The notes below the pieces were generated by a model, which worked only from the letters and a program-made list of their open reading frames with translations, was not told the origin of the DNA and made no database searches. DNA of 64,000 nt, from positions 19,508,708 to 19,572,707 of the forward strand of contig OX336395.1 of the NCBI GenBank assembly GCA_946902985.2, written 5' to 3'. The first letter of the stretch is position 1; every line of letters starts with the position of its first letter. This stretch comes from Meconema thalassinum. Lineage: Eukaryota > Arthropoda > Insecta > Orthoptera > Tettigoniidae. Both the position numbers and the translations under genes were made by a program. Below, piece after piece: positions 13,395 to 22,767 of this stretch.

Positions 13395-13590
13395 CGGTTA
13401 ACCTGTGTGTGACGTCACATGGGATGACTAATCCTGAGATTGACAACGGGTTGTATGGTAGGTCATGTCTGAGAATGACCTTACGGTGATTGAGAGGGTG
13501 CGGGACAAATGATGAGGTAAACGTGTTTGAATCATGAATGGAGATGGATGGTGGGTGTTGAACTCTGGCTTGCTTGGTAGGTTGAATGCA
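13395..13590 (+). repeat. Degenerate second copy of the inner part of the left inverted repeat
   Basis: The phrases ttgaacggt, gtgtgtgacgtcac, ggtaggtcatg, ggatggtgg, gttgaac and ggtaggttg occur here in the same order as in the inner half of the terminal repeat (about 13,110-13,275), with many substitutions. A TGACGTCA palindrome is kept (13,410-13,417). It has no counterpart of this length on the right side. Confidence 0.65.
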
Positions 13591-13632
13591 AAAACAAATA
13601 AAACCAGAAGCAAAAAAAAAGTAAAATTATGT

Positions 13633-13638
13633 TTTATT
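13633..13638 (-). terminator. Poly(A) signal AATAAA for the acidic gene
   Basis: AATAAA on the minus strand, 13 nt past the stop codon of the predicted acidic protein gene. Confidence 0.5.
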
Positions 13639-13650
13639 TTGGAACTGTTA

Positions 13651-14922
13651 CTACAACTTAATTTGCCTTTTATCACCAGCTTCTTCTTCTTCCTCTTCAT
13701 CTTCCTCTTCATCATCATCATCTTCTTCTTCATCTTCTTCACCTCTCCCACACCCTTCCATCGCTGACATTAAATCGGCAAAAAAACCCACCAAAACTGG
13801 ATCATTTCCAAAGCTATAAAAAAATGTATACAATAAAGAGTACAACAAAATTGTTTTATAACGCTTGTTTATCTAAATATTGTATTGTGAATTGCTGGGA
13901 GTGTGTGAGAGCAAGTACAGTTCACCTAAGTCTGCAGCAGCTTCCAGCGGACGCCCTTAGGGTGAGCTACAAGTTCTGTTCATTTTTAAGTAGTTCAAAA
14001 ATTTTGCTACTAGATATTAATGATACCTAGTGGTGAATGTTGGAACTTGAGTATGGGTTTCAGTGCTGGCAGTGTTCACGAACATGTGTGACTCACTTGA
14101 GTATGTAGCTGCTTCCAGCGAACGCCTTTAGGGTGAGCTACAAGTTCCAAGTTTTTGCTACCAGATAATAATGCCATCTAGTGGTAAATGTTGGAACTTG
14201 TTTTGACAAAATCTAACCTGTCAATTTAGCTTCACACAAGTTTAGTCTGTGGACGGATCTTTTACATGTCATAAAGTGAGAACATGTAACCACTGGCTTT
14301 ACTCCCCCTCCAAAGGAAGGCATACTGAAGGATTTTAACACACTTAAAAAAATCTGACTTCCTTCCCAATCCTTTTTTTAAATTAATACATTCATCGCAA
14401 TAACACGGGTTATCAGACAAATTCTACTCACACCCAAGTAAACATGGGCTACAAAGGCGGTAACTACGCTCAGTATTTCTAATCATTTTGAAGAAGAAAA
14501 AAAACACCGCTTGCTTCCAGTATTTGACCAGATCAGGAATGGAATGAATTAAACTCCATCTAGCGGCGAGAAAGATCTGTGTTGGCTGCCAAAGCCTGTC
14601 TTACTTTTGTCAGTCAATGTTTAAATGAATGACAGATAAAAAGAAATGATAGTGGAGGGTGTTGCCGGAAGAAAATTTTGACAGGGAAAACTGGTGTTCC
14701 CAGAGAAAAACCTGTCTGCTTTTGGTTTGCCCAGCACAGATCTAACATAAAGTGACTGGAATTGAACCACGCACCCAGCCGTGAGAGACTGGCGTGCTGC
14801 TACATAAGGCTTTAGTAAATAAAGTAAATAAATAATACTTACATTAACAGATCAAGCGTCAAATCCTCATGGTTTTCTTCTTCTTCCAGCCCCATAGCTT
14901 CATTGATCTTGTTGGCAGACAT
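13651..14922 (-). CDS. Predicted two-exon small acidic protein, about 80 aa (new gene model)
   Basis: I propose a spliced gene. Exon 1 coding runs from ATG at 14,922 to 14,843 and is followed at once by a consensus donor GTAAGT. Exon 2 starts at 13,813, after a pyrimidine-rich acceptor (tttttttatag), and runs to a stop at 13,651-13,653. The frames join cleanly (26 codons, one split codon, 53 codons). A TATAAAA box lies 38 bp upstream of the ATG and an AATAAA lies 13 nt after the stop, so all the signals of a gene are present. The product is strongly acidic: a short Glu run in exon 1 and a run of about 20 Asp/Glu in exon 2, after a hydrophobic VLVGFFADLM-like segment. I recognise no family. 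The 1,029-bp intron holds a SINE and part of repeat R1. It is divergent from the OB-fold/polymerase block. The alternative is that the exon pairing is chance in a low-complexity region. Confidence 0.5.
13890..14345 (+). repeat. Repeat insertions in the acidic gene's intron (internal duplication plus R1 3' half)
   Basis: A phrase containing gcttccagcg and tagggtgagctacaagttc occurs twice, near 13,940 and 14,110, each followed by a similar gctacyagat and tagtggtraatgttggaactt segment. That makes an approximate 170-bp duplication. It runs into the 3' half of repeat R1 (about 14,210-14,345), recognised by ctccaaaggaagg and catactgaaggatttt. Confidence 0.65.
14508..14812 (-). repeat. tRNA-derived SINE (family A), reverse copy
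   Basis: Read on the minus strand, this matches the SINE at 10,032-10,357 throughout its length. It has a tRNA-like head with the B-box-like ggttcaattcc, then agatctgtgctgg, cagacaggtttttctc and ccctgtc. It is diverged by point changes and lies inside the predicted intron of the acidic gene, antisense to the Polinton's right-hand genes. Confidence 0.85.
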
Positions 14923-14959
14923 TGCAGCGAATAATTTGTTGTGAAAAGGAACATCCTCC

Positions 14960-15167
14960 TTTTATACTGTGTTTTCTGGTGAAAGGTGGATTAATTAGGA
15001 GTGATTAAGGTAGTTGTGCAGGGTTATACAGTGTGGAGCTAATTCTGGTGAAAGGAAGGTCAGTAACGATTCCGGTATTAATGCAGGGTAATGCCGTATG
15101 GAGGTCATTTTTGAGTGAAAGGAACGGTAATTCAGGGGCGTTTCCTGTATTCGGAGGGGTATAAATA
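14960..15167. promoter_or_regulatory. Bidirectional promoter of the left gene pair
   Basis: A minus-strand TATAAAA (14,966 to 14,960) faces the acidic gene. A plus-strand TATAAATA (15,160-15,167, in a GGGG/GAGGGCC context) faces the OB-fold/polymerase side. The roughly 190 bp between them consist of about three degenerate repeats of 67-69 bp. Each begins with a CTGGTGAAAGG-like motif (14,976, 15,045, about 15,112), and the first two also share GCAGGGT and TGTGGAG/TATGGAG. The repeats look like a cluster of binding sites for one regulator serving both directions. Confidence 0.6.
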
Positions 15168-15189
15168 GAGGGCCAGAATTGAAATGAAA

Positions 15190-17942
15190 GTAGAGTTAAC
15201 TGCGAGCTTACAGCGTTCACACCAGATTGCAATTGGATCCTTGTCTATCAGGTAATATTCAACATACTTAAGTATATAACTTTAAAGTATATCCTAGTGT
15301 ATATATTTGACTATGTGCTACTGGGAGACTAACTCAGCCAGATGGTTTACAAAATAAGTGATTGTACTGTACATTACAGTACTTGTAAATGCTGAGATGG
15401 TAGGTTTAAATCCACATGAAGATGTTTAGAATTTTAATAGTATAATGGCCTATTGACAAAGCTGGTTTAAAAGTTAGACGGTATGAATCAGACAAGCAAT
15501 AATTACTTCAAGTATGAAACGAGCAGAATTCATAGCATGTAATAAGATTGGTTTTAACGTGACTTGCATCTTAAACCACTAGCTGCCTGGGATATATAAA
15601 ATGAATGCAGCTCAATTATATATAATTACTGTTATTATCCAATTAAATGTTGCCGATTTCACTGCATAGCCTGCGAGATAATTATAGTGCTCGAAACAGT
15701 CACGGAATAGATGGTGATCTCTTATGTATTGCAAAGGTGAAGGATATATTTAACATTAGCACTTAGACATGCATTCACTTCTATACATCAGCTCCAGGTC
15801 AAGTAACCTATTTAGTTAAGGACATTTAAATCATCACCTCCCGACTAATGTAGCCCCCATGCACTTGGGTGTATTGAACAGATAAATTATTTAAGCAACC
15901 TGCCCCGGCTTCACCCGGGAACAGATATAATATACAAACAACCCGACCCGGCTTCGCCCGGGAACAGTTATGTTATACCAGAAACCCAACCCGGCTTCGC
16001 CCGGGAACAGTTATATTATACCAAAAGCATGCACCGACTTCGCTCGAGAACAGTTAAATTATACAAGCAATCTGCCCCGGCTTTGCCCGGGAACAGTTAA
16101 ATTATACAAACAATCCGCCCCGGCTTCGCCCGGGAACAGTTATATATTATACTAGAAACCCGCTCCGGCTTCGCCCGGGGGATAGTTAAATTATACAAGC
16201 AATCCACCCCGGCTTCACCCGGGATCAGATATATATATTATACTAGAAACCAGCTCCGGCTTCACCCGGGGGACAGTTAAATTATACAAAAAATATCCGC
16301 CTCGGCTTCACCCGAGAACAGTTAAATTATACATGCAATCTGCCCAGCTTCGCCCGGAAACAGTTAAATTATACAAGCAATCTGCCCCAGCTTCGCCCGG
16401 AAACAGTTAAAGATTATACTAGAAAACCGCTCCGGCTTCGCCCGGGAACAGTTATATATTATTCTAGAAACCCGCTCTGGCTTCTCCCGGGAACAGTTAA
16501 ATTATAGAAGCAATCTGCTCCGGCTTCACCCGTGAACAGTTATATATTATACTAAAAACCCGCTCCGGCTTCACCCGGGGGACAGTTAAATTATACAAAA
16601 AATATCCGCCTCGGCTTCACCCGAGAACAGTTAAATTATACAAGCAATCTGCCCCAGCTTCGCCCGGAAACAGTTATAGATTATACTAGAAAACCGCTCC
16701 GGCTTCGCCCGGGAACAGTTATATATTATTCTAGAAACCCGCTCTGGCTTCTCCCGGGAACAGTTAAATTATAGAAGCAATCAGCTCCGGCTTCACCCGT
16801 GAACAGTTATATATTATACTAGAAACCCGATCCGGCTTCGCCCGGGGGACTGTTAAATTATACAAGCAATCTGCTTCGGCTTCGCCTGGGAAACAGTTAT
16901 ATATTATACTAGAAACCTGCTCCGGCTTCGCCCGGGAACAGTTATACATTATACTAGAAACCTGCTCCGGCTTCGCACGGGAACAGTTATATATTATTCT
17001 AGAAACCCGCTCCAGCTTTGCCCGGGAACAGTTAAATTATACATGCAATCTGCTCCGGCTTCACCCGTGAACAGATATATATTATACTAGAAACCCGCTC
17101 CAGCTTCACCCGTGAGACAGTTAAATTATACAAGCAATCTGCCCTGGCTTCACCCAAGTACAGTTATATATTATACTAGAAACCCGCTCCGGCTTCGCCC
17201 GGGAGACAGTTAAATGATATAAGTAATCTTCCCCGGCTTCGCCCGTAAACAGTTATATATTTTACTAAAAACCCGCTCCGGCTTCGTCTGGGAACAGTTA
17301 AATTATACAAGCAATCTGCCCGGCTTCACCCGGGAACAGTTATATATTATACTAGAAACCCGCTCCGGCTTCACCCGGGGGGACAGTTAAATTATACAAG
17401 CAATCCGCCCTGGCTTCGCCCGGGAACAGTTAAATTATACAGGCAATCTGCCATGGCTTCACCCGGGAACAGTCATATATTATACTAGAAGCCCGCTCCG
17501 GCTTCGCCCGGGAACAGTTAAATTATACAAGAAATTCACCCCGGCTTCACCCGGGAACAGTTACATATTATACTAGTAACCCGCTCCGGCTTCGCCCGGG
17601 GGACAGTTAAATTACACAAGCAGTTTGCCCCGGCTTTGCCCGGGAACAGTTAAATTATACAAACAATCTGACCCGGCTTCACCAAAGTACAGTCATGGCC
17701 ATTTAAATCATCAGCTCCTGACCATGTAGCACCTGGGTGTATAACTTGTTTGATAACCTGTGTTCTTGTAATGGATTGAGGAGAAGTAGGAAAATGGTGA
17801 ACGCAAGCTGCTGACAATTAAATTAGTGGCTAGCGATAATGGGTGTGTAGAAGGGTTTTGATAACTTGTGTGTGTATATACATATTTGCTAATGGCTTAG
17901 GTATACTAAAACACTATTATAGATATCAAATTCGATTTCAGA
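15190..17942 (+). other. Predicted 5'UTR exon and 2.7-kb intron upstream of the OB-fold gene
   Basis: About 30 bp after the plus-strand TATA box an untranslated exon would begin. A good donor (CAG/GTAATA) lies at 15,251/15,252, and an acceptor (ttcgatttcag) ends at 17,941, one base before the ATG of the OB-fold gene. The implied intron is 15,252-17,941 and contains the whole minisatellite. Apart from that array and its flanking phrases I see no coding sequence in the interval. This rests on signals only, without transcript evidence. Confidence 0.45.
15862..17690 (+). repeat. 43-46-bp minisatellite with a hairpin core
   Basis: About 40 units share the palindromic core CCCGGCTTCGCCCGGG, followed by gaacagttaaattatacaagcaat or gaacagttatatattatactag type tails. 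Two tail types alternate irregularly, and groups of units recur in the same order (for example near 16,245-16,460 and 16,550-16,740). A related phrase of about 50 bp, catttaaatcatca then atgtagc then tgggtgtat, borders the array on both sides (15,826-15,873 and 17,700-17,742). The right-hand border also resembles the 5' part of repeat R1, so the array probably expanded inside an R1-like insertion. It is not a CRISPR array. Confidence 0.9.
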
Positions 17943-18245
17943 ATGTCGGCAATAAAAAATGCGAATTCCATAGGGAAAGATGCTGGACCAGAGACTAAAC
18001 GACTACAGGATCTGCAGGTAAATGAGTCTTATTTGGTAACTGCTGTTCGTCGAGTCAGAACCAAATTTGGGGAACGTATTCTTTGTGAACTGGAGGACTT
18101 TGCAGTATTTCTACCGTCGAGATTCAAGGAACTCAGCGAGGAAGATGTATCCGATCTCAACAAAGGGACCATCTATTTAAAATACTTGGGACTGGAAAAT
18201 AAAAGATGTCTTGTGGAATTCATAGAAGAAAAAAATAAAATTTAA
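17943..18245 (+). CDS. Small OB-fold-like protein, 100 aa
   Basis: A short acidic/basic protein encoded 102 bp upstream of the polymerase gene. Residues about 22-64 have the pattern of a five-strand OB fold: a leading hydrophobic strand (SYLVTAV), a turn with charged residues, a strand carrying TKFGERILCELED, then FLPSRF and an acidic helix. This layout recalls short single-stranded DNA-binding proteins, and a role in DNA replication next to PolB would make sense. That assignment is inference from residue pattern and position; I recognise no catalytic motif. The ATG sits directly after a splice-acceptor-like sequence, and the stop is TAA in aaatttaaaa. The frame is intact. Confidence 0.75.
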   Translation: MSAIKNANSIGKDAGPETKRLQDLQVNESYLVTAVRRVRTKFGERILCELEDFAVFLPSRFKELSEEDVSDLNKGTIYLKYLGLENKRCLVEFIEEKNKI

Positions 18246-18347
18246 AATTAGTTTATGTAAAAACGGAATTTGCAGGGAAAATAAACTTTGGTTCACTCTC
18301 TCTGCAAACCGTTCAGTTTTTGTAATTGTTAAGTACTAAGGGACATC

Positions 18348-21300
18348 ATGTCGCCACCGATACAAAGTTGGCAAGATGTGGATAGTTGTTTCAATAACAA
18401 TATCTGTTGCACTAAAGTCAATAATGATGCAAACATTTTAGATCTCAATGAATATTTAAACACTAGTTACAACATTTTTCAAAACAAAATACAAGACTGT
18501 TTAAGAGAACATGTAGCGTTAAAGGTTAACGCTGTATTATTATGTGACTTTGCTATTTTGAAACAAGGTGAGGAGATCATACAGCCAATCTATTTACACA
18601 CGCACATGACTAAATTATACCGCACTGATAATATACACAGTTGGTATAGTAAAAACATTGTTGATAAACTCACAACACGCTTTGCTGAGTTTCAAGAATT
18701 AGAAAGCGGCAAATCGCTGGAAGCTATCAATCATCTTAAAATTAATGTATGCACCTTTGATCCCATAAATAGTGGGTCATCTCATGTTAATTTGCCTAAA
18801 CAGTTGGAAAACCGTCACGCAGTTATCAATGTGGATAATAATGATGTTTTCTGCTTTATTTGGTCCCTGGCTGCTGGGTTATGTTCTGCCGTTAAAAATG
18901 TTCACAGAATGGGCAAATATCACCAGAAATTTATGGAATTAATGATCAGTCTAAATTTAGCAGACATAGAATTCCCAATGGACCTCAACGCCATTTCTCG
19001 TTTTGAATCTAAAAATCTGCTTTACTCCATTAATGTATACGGAGTTGAAGGGGACAAAGTTATTGGGCCACTCTATGTGACAAAGGAAAAAAAAGAAAAG
19101 CATTTTAATTTATTGTACATTGAAGGGGAATTGTGCAACCATTATTGTTATATCAAAGATCTTTCCAGACTAGTTCGTTCACAAGTTACAAAGAGTAAAA
19201 CTAGGGTATATATATGTGATCGCTGTTTGCAATATTTTACTAGCAATCAAAAGTTGACAGCCCATACTATTGATTGCATTACACAACCAGCTGTAAAAAT
19301 TACATTCCCAGAAAAGGATAAAGCCAGTATGAAATTTCAAAATGTGTCTCGTCAAGAACCGCTTCCATTTACAGTATATGGAGATTTTGAATGTTTAACC
19401 ACACCCATTGACACATGTAACCCGGATCCAGCACGCCCGTACACTCAACAAGTACAGCAACATGTGCCATTCAGTTGTGCTCTAAACGTGATTTGCTCAT
19501 ATGACCCTTCGCTTTCTTACTTCAAATCTTATCGCGATGCAAATGCTGCTGCTTGGTTTTTAAATGAATTGGACGCCTTGGCAGATCGGGTGTACAATAT
19601 CCTGGAAAACCCAATTCCGCTTCAAATGTTGGATGCAGACGAGGTGGCTTTTGCAACAGCAACCAATTGCCACATTTGTCAAAAACCAATAGCAACTTGT
19701 GACACGCCGGTGAGGGACCATAATCGGTACACTGGCAAATTTAGAGGAGCGGCTCATAGTGCATGTAATTTGGCCTATAAAAGAGCACGCTATATTTCTT
19801 GTTTCTTGCACAACATGTCTCGGTATGACAGTCATCTAATTATTAAGGAATTTGTTAACCTTGAAAACCAAAAGTTTACTTTAATTCCACAAAATCATGA
19901 AAATTTTATTTCGTTTACAAAATGGCGAAATGGAATTAGTATACGATTTTTAGATTCGTATAGATTCCTCGCATCATCATTGGATGCGCTGGTTCAAGGG
20001 CTTCACCCAAACAATTTGAATTCTGTACGTCAAAACTTTACTGGTGACGAACAATTTGAATTATGCATTCGAAAAGGGGTGTTTCCCTATAATCATGTAA
20101 ACAATTGGGCATGTTTGCAGGAAACTGCACTCCCTTCAAAGGATAAATTTTACAATGACTTAACAAAAAGTCATATTTCTGAAGAAGACTATTTACACGC
20201 CCAAAAAGTATGGGACGTGTTCAAGATATCAACTTTGGGCGAGTATGCTGATTTATACCTCAAAATTGATACACTACTTTTGACAGACGTGTTTGAACAC
20301 TTTCGCAAACTGTGTCTTGAAATCTACAATCTAGATCCAGCCCATTACTACACCCTTGCCGGATACAGTTGGGACTGTATGTTGAAGGTGACTGAAATAG
20401 AACTGGAACTATTAACTGACATCGACATGTTGCTCTTTTTTGAACGCGGGATACGTGGCGGGCTTGTATCGCTTGTGCAAAAGCATGCCAAAGCAAATAA
20501 TCCATATATGGATACATACAAACCAAAGCAACCTACAACATACCTCACCCACCTGGATTGTAACAATTTATACGGATATGCTATGGAAAAACCGCTTCCG
20601 TATCAAAATTTTCGATGGCTGACTTCAGATGAAGTTTCAAATTTTAATTTACAGGACGCGTTGAGCAATAACACACGTGGCTATGTTCTAGAAGTTGACA
20701 TATTATATCCCCGCGAGATACACAATGATCATTCTGATCTACCATTTTGTGTTGAAAAACTACAACCTCCCAGTTCACGTTCCAACAATAAAAAGTTGCT
20801 GGCAACGTTAAATCCGAAAAATCGCTAAGTCATACACATCGAAAATTTAATGCAATGTTTGAAACACGGTTTAAAGCTACAAACCATTCACCGCATTATT
20901 TGTTTTGACCAGAAACCATGGTTACAACCGTACATGCAATTAAATACTCATTATCGGCAGCACGCCAAGACTACATTCGAGTCAAATTTTTATAAATTAA
21001 TGAACAATGCATGCTACGGTAAATCTATGGAAAATATTAGAAAGCATAGAACTATTCATTTGGTAAACCACTGGGATGGTCGATATGGCGCACGAAAATA
21101 TATTGCTATGCCCAATTTCCATTCAGTACGAGTTATTGAAACTGATTTAGTAACCATTGAATTGTCAAAGACAGAAATCATGTATAACAAACCAATTTAC
21201 TTAGGAATGCTAATACTTGACTATTCAAAATTTGTAAAGTATCAATTTCATTATGAATTTGCCAAACAAAAGTTTGGAGATGTAAAATTACTGTATATGG

Positions 21301-21764
21301 ATACAGACAGTCTTATTTATCAAACCAATAAGACGGATATTTACTCTGTGATGAGAGAACATCCAAGTTACTTTGATACCTCAAACTATGAGGTTAACAA
21401 TATGTTTTGCATAATTCCCATGAATAAAAAACACATTGAACTATTTAAGGATGAGTGTGCTGGTGATGTTATGACGGAATTTGTGGCTTTGGCGCCGAAA
21501 ATGTACGCATTTTCAACACAAAAGAATAAAGGTCAATGCAAAGCGAAGGGTGTTCTTCGTAGCGTCACACAATTCCTCAATGTTGAGGAATATCGATGTG
21601 TACTCTACACAAACACCTCTCGCTTGTACCAGCAAACACGCATTCTTTCAAAGAACCATAATATATTTACAGTAAATCAAAATAAAACATCGCTGTCTAC
21701 ATATGACAATAAACGGTTGTGGGATGGTGTAAATAGCTTGCCTTTTGGACATTTCCACACCTAG
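18348..21764 (+). pseudogene. Protein-primed family B DNA polymerase, interrupted by one in-frame stop
   Basis: This is the Polinton replicative polymerase (type-B, organellar/viral class, normally initiating from a terminal protein). The 1,139-codon frame has, in order: a Cys/His zinc-finger-like pair around residue 290; Exo I D346/E348 (YGDFEC); a zinc knuckle with C441/C444 and VRDH...TG; Exo II N489-Y493-D494; Exo III Y637-D641; and Pol motif A D737...LYGYAM. After the break come motif B KLMNNACYGK, the conserved ALYMDTDS-class motif C (seen here as LYMDTDS), and a C-terminal KAKGV block. A TAA at 20,826-20,828 interrupts the frame between motifs A and B. Reading continues in the same frame on both sides, so it is a point change rather than an indel. 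All catalytic residues are present. The start is an ATG 36 nt after an Inr-like TTCAGTTTTTG at 18,311. The stop is TAG. Confidence 0.93.
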
Positions 21765-21798
21765 TAAATAAGAACACACTTTAATTTTTCAATTCTTT

Positions 21799-21883
21799 TT
21801 TATTACAATTGTATGTTTTTACAAGAAGAAACCAAAACATCTTTTGTGAATGCTGTAATCTGGTGGACTGACTCTCAAATAAA
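21799..21883. terminator. Convergent poly(A) signals between polymerase and PLA2 genes
   Basis: A minus-strand AATAAA (21,804 to 21,799) serves the PLA2 gene ending at 21,908. A plus-strand AATAAA (21,878-21,883) serves the polymerase gene ending at 21,764. The two signals are crossed, so the 3' ends of the opposing transcripts should overlap by at least 80 nt. Confidence 0.6.
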
Positions 21884-21907
21884 TACTTAACAATATTTGA
21901 TTCATGG

Positions 21908-22360
21908 TTATTTCTTTGTCCTTTTCCTCGCTAATCCACAACCACCACCAATCATTAGCTTTGACTTCATAGCTCCTGCCACGATCAAGGCTGCAATCTT
22001 TTCACCAATGGAAGCAGTAGATGATGTCACGCGCTGCACAGCCTTTCTTAGAAGAATGTGGTCTGCAACTCGACGTACTTCTGCATTCTTGTCGCTGTAA
22101 GCAATGTCATGATCTCTACACGCAGCATCCAATTTGTTGATTCCAGAATTACCTTGTGCTAGACGTTGGTTTAGTTTAGTCCCAGGTCCACAAAATTGAT
22201 AGCCGGGAATATGCAGTTCAATGGGAAGTACATCAATGGCCTTGTTAACTAGACCATGACCAGCAAAGGTCCGATATATCTTTTTCAATCGTTGTCTTAC
22301 TTTTTGGTGCTGGCGATACTGCCGCTGCTGTCTCTTCTTCCTCTTCTTCATCGCAACCAT
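21908..22360 (-). CDS. Phospholipase A2-domain protein, 150 aa
   Basis: Residues about 50-105 carry a parvovirus VP1-type PLA2 domain. The calcium-loop motif CGPGT is at 57-61, followed by the catalytic segment DAACRDHDIAYS (78-89) with the His-Asp pair H84/D85. Such domains in animal viruses act on endosomal membranes during entry; that is family knowledge, and function here is inferred. The first 30 residues are very basic (KKRKKRQQRQ), and the C-terminus has a Gly/Ala-rich hydrophobic stretch and a basic tail. I place the start at ATG 22,360, because the frame upstream of it is a shadow of the neighbouring gene. The N-terminus overlaps the end of the frameshifted gene (22,245-22,716) by about 115 bp. 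It is convergent with the polymerase gene. The frame is intact. Confidence 0.85.
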   Translation of the reverse strand: MVAMKKRKKRQQRQYRQHQKVRQRLKKIYRTFAGHGLVNKAIDVLPIELHIPGYQFCGPGTKLNQRLAQGNSGINKLDAACRDHDIAYSDKNAEVRRVADHILLRKAVQRVTSSTASIGEKIAALIVAGAMKSKLMIGGGCGLARKRTKK

Positions 22361-22716
22361 GGAATGATGAAGCAAAGTCTTTACAGGACGGTATATTTGT
22401 ATGGCCGTGGTACAATTTGATGAGCTGACACGTTCCACACTGTCTAATGGATGGCATTTTAGTAATAGACACTTGCTGGTGATGACTAAAGTCAGTGCAT
22501 GTTTGTAGTTCACGCAGACCAGGATCTCTGCTCCATTCACTAGGTACACTGTGCCAAATATTTTTCACCGCGTTTGAAGCAACATAAAAAAGGAACGCCT
22601 TGGGCAAAGCGTTCAATTCCTCATCTGTGAAACTGTCAAGTTTTTTTTTTACAGGCAAAAAACTTGACAATAGCTCGCTCTGTGGGGTTTGAGTCCAAAC
22701 CTTCAATTGCTGCCAT
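22245..22716 (-). pseudogene. Unknown Polinton protein, frameshift at an A10 run
   Basis: From ATG at 22,716 a frame reads about 26 codons into a run of ten A (plus-strand T10 at 22,641-22,650) and then stops. The frame that is open beyond the run continues to 22,245 and encodes a sensible protein segment with LDSFTDEELNALPKAFLFYV, a Cys-X2-Cys pair (QCGTCQ) and an acidic EEEEEE stretch. I therefore read this as one gene of about 150 codons broken by a homopolymer indel; a sequencing error or programmed slippage at the run would look the same. No family is recognised. The only alternative start for the second frame is an ATG overlapping the end of the exonuclease-like gene at 22,790. Confidence 0.55.
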
Positions 22717-22767
22717 ATTACTACACGTCCACACTGATCACTGGAATGTCTCACACTGAAGCTGACG

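Noticed and set aside
13428..13751. Lys/Met-rich minus-strand frame beginning MGEVKKMKKK
   Set aside because: It is the shifted-frame shadow of the Asp/Glu-coding tract of the proposed acidic exon 2, which has better splice and poly(A) support.
15862..17690. CRISPR-like regular repeat array
   Set aside because: Units are contiguous with no unique spacers and the tails are themselves repeated; eukaryotic context; it is a minisatellite.
19560..20566. Minus-strand frames inside the polymerase gene
   Set aside because: They have no motifs and lie opposite the well-supported polymerase frame.
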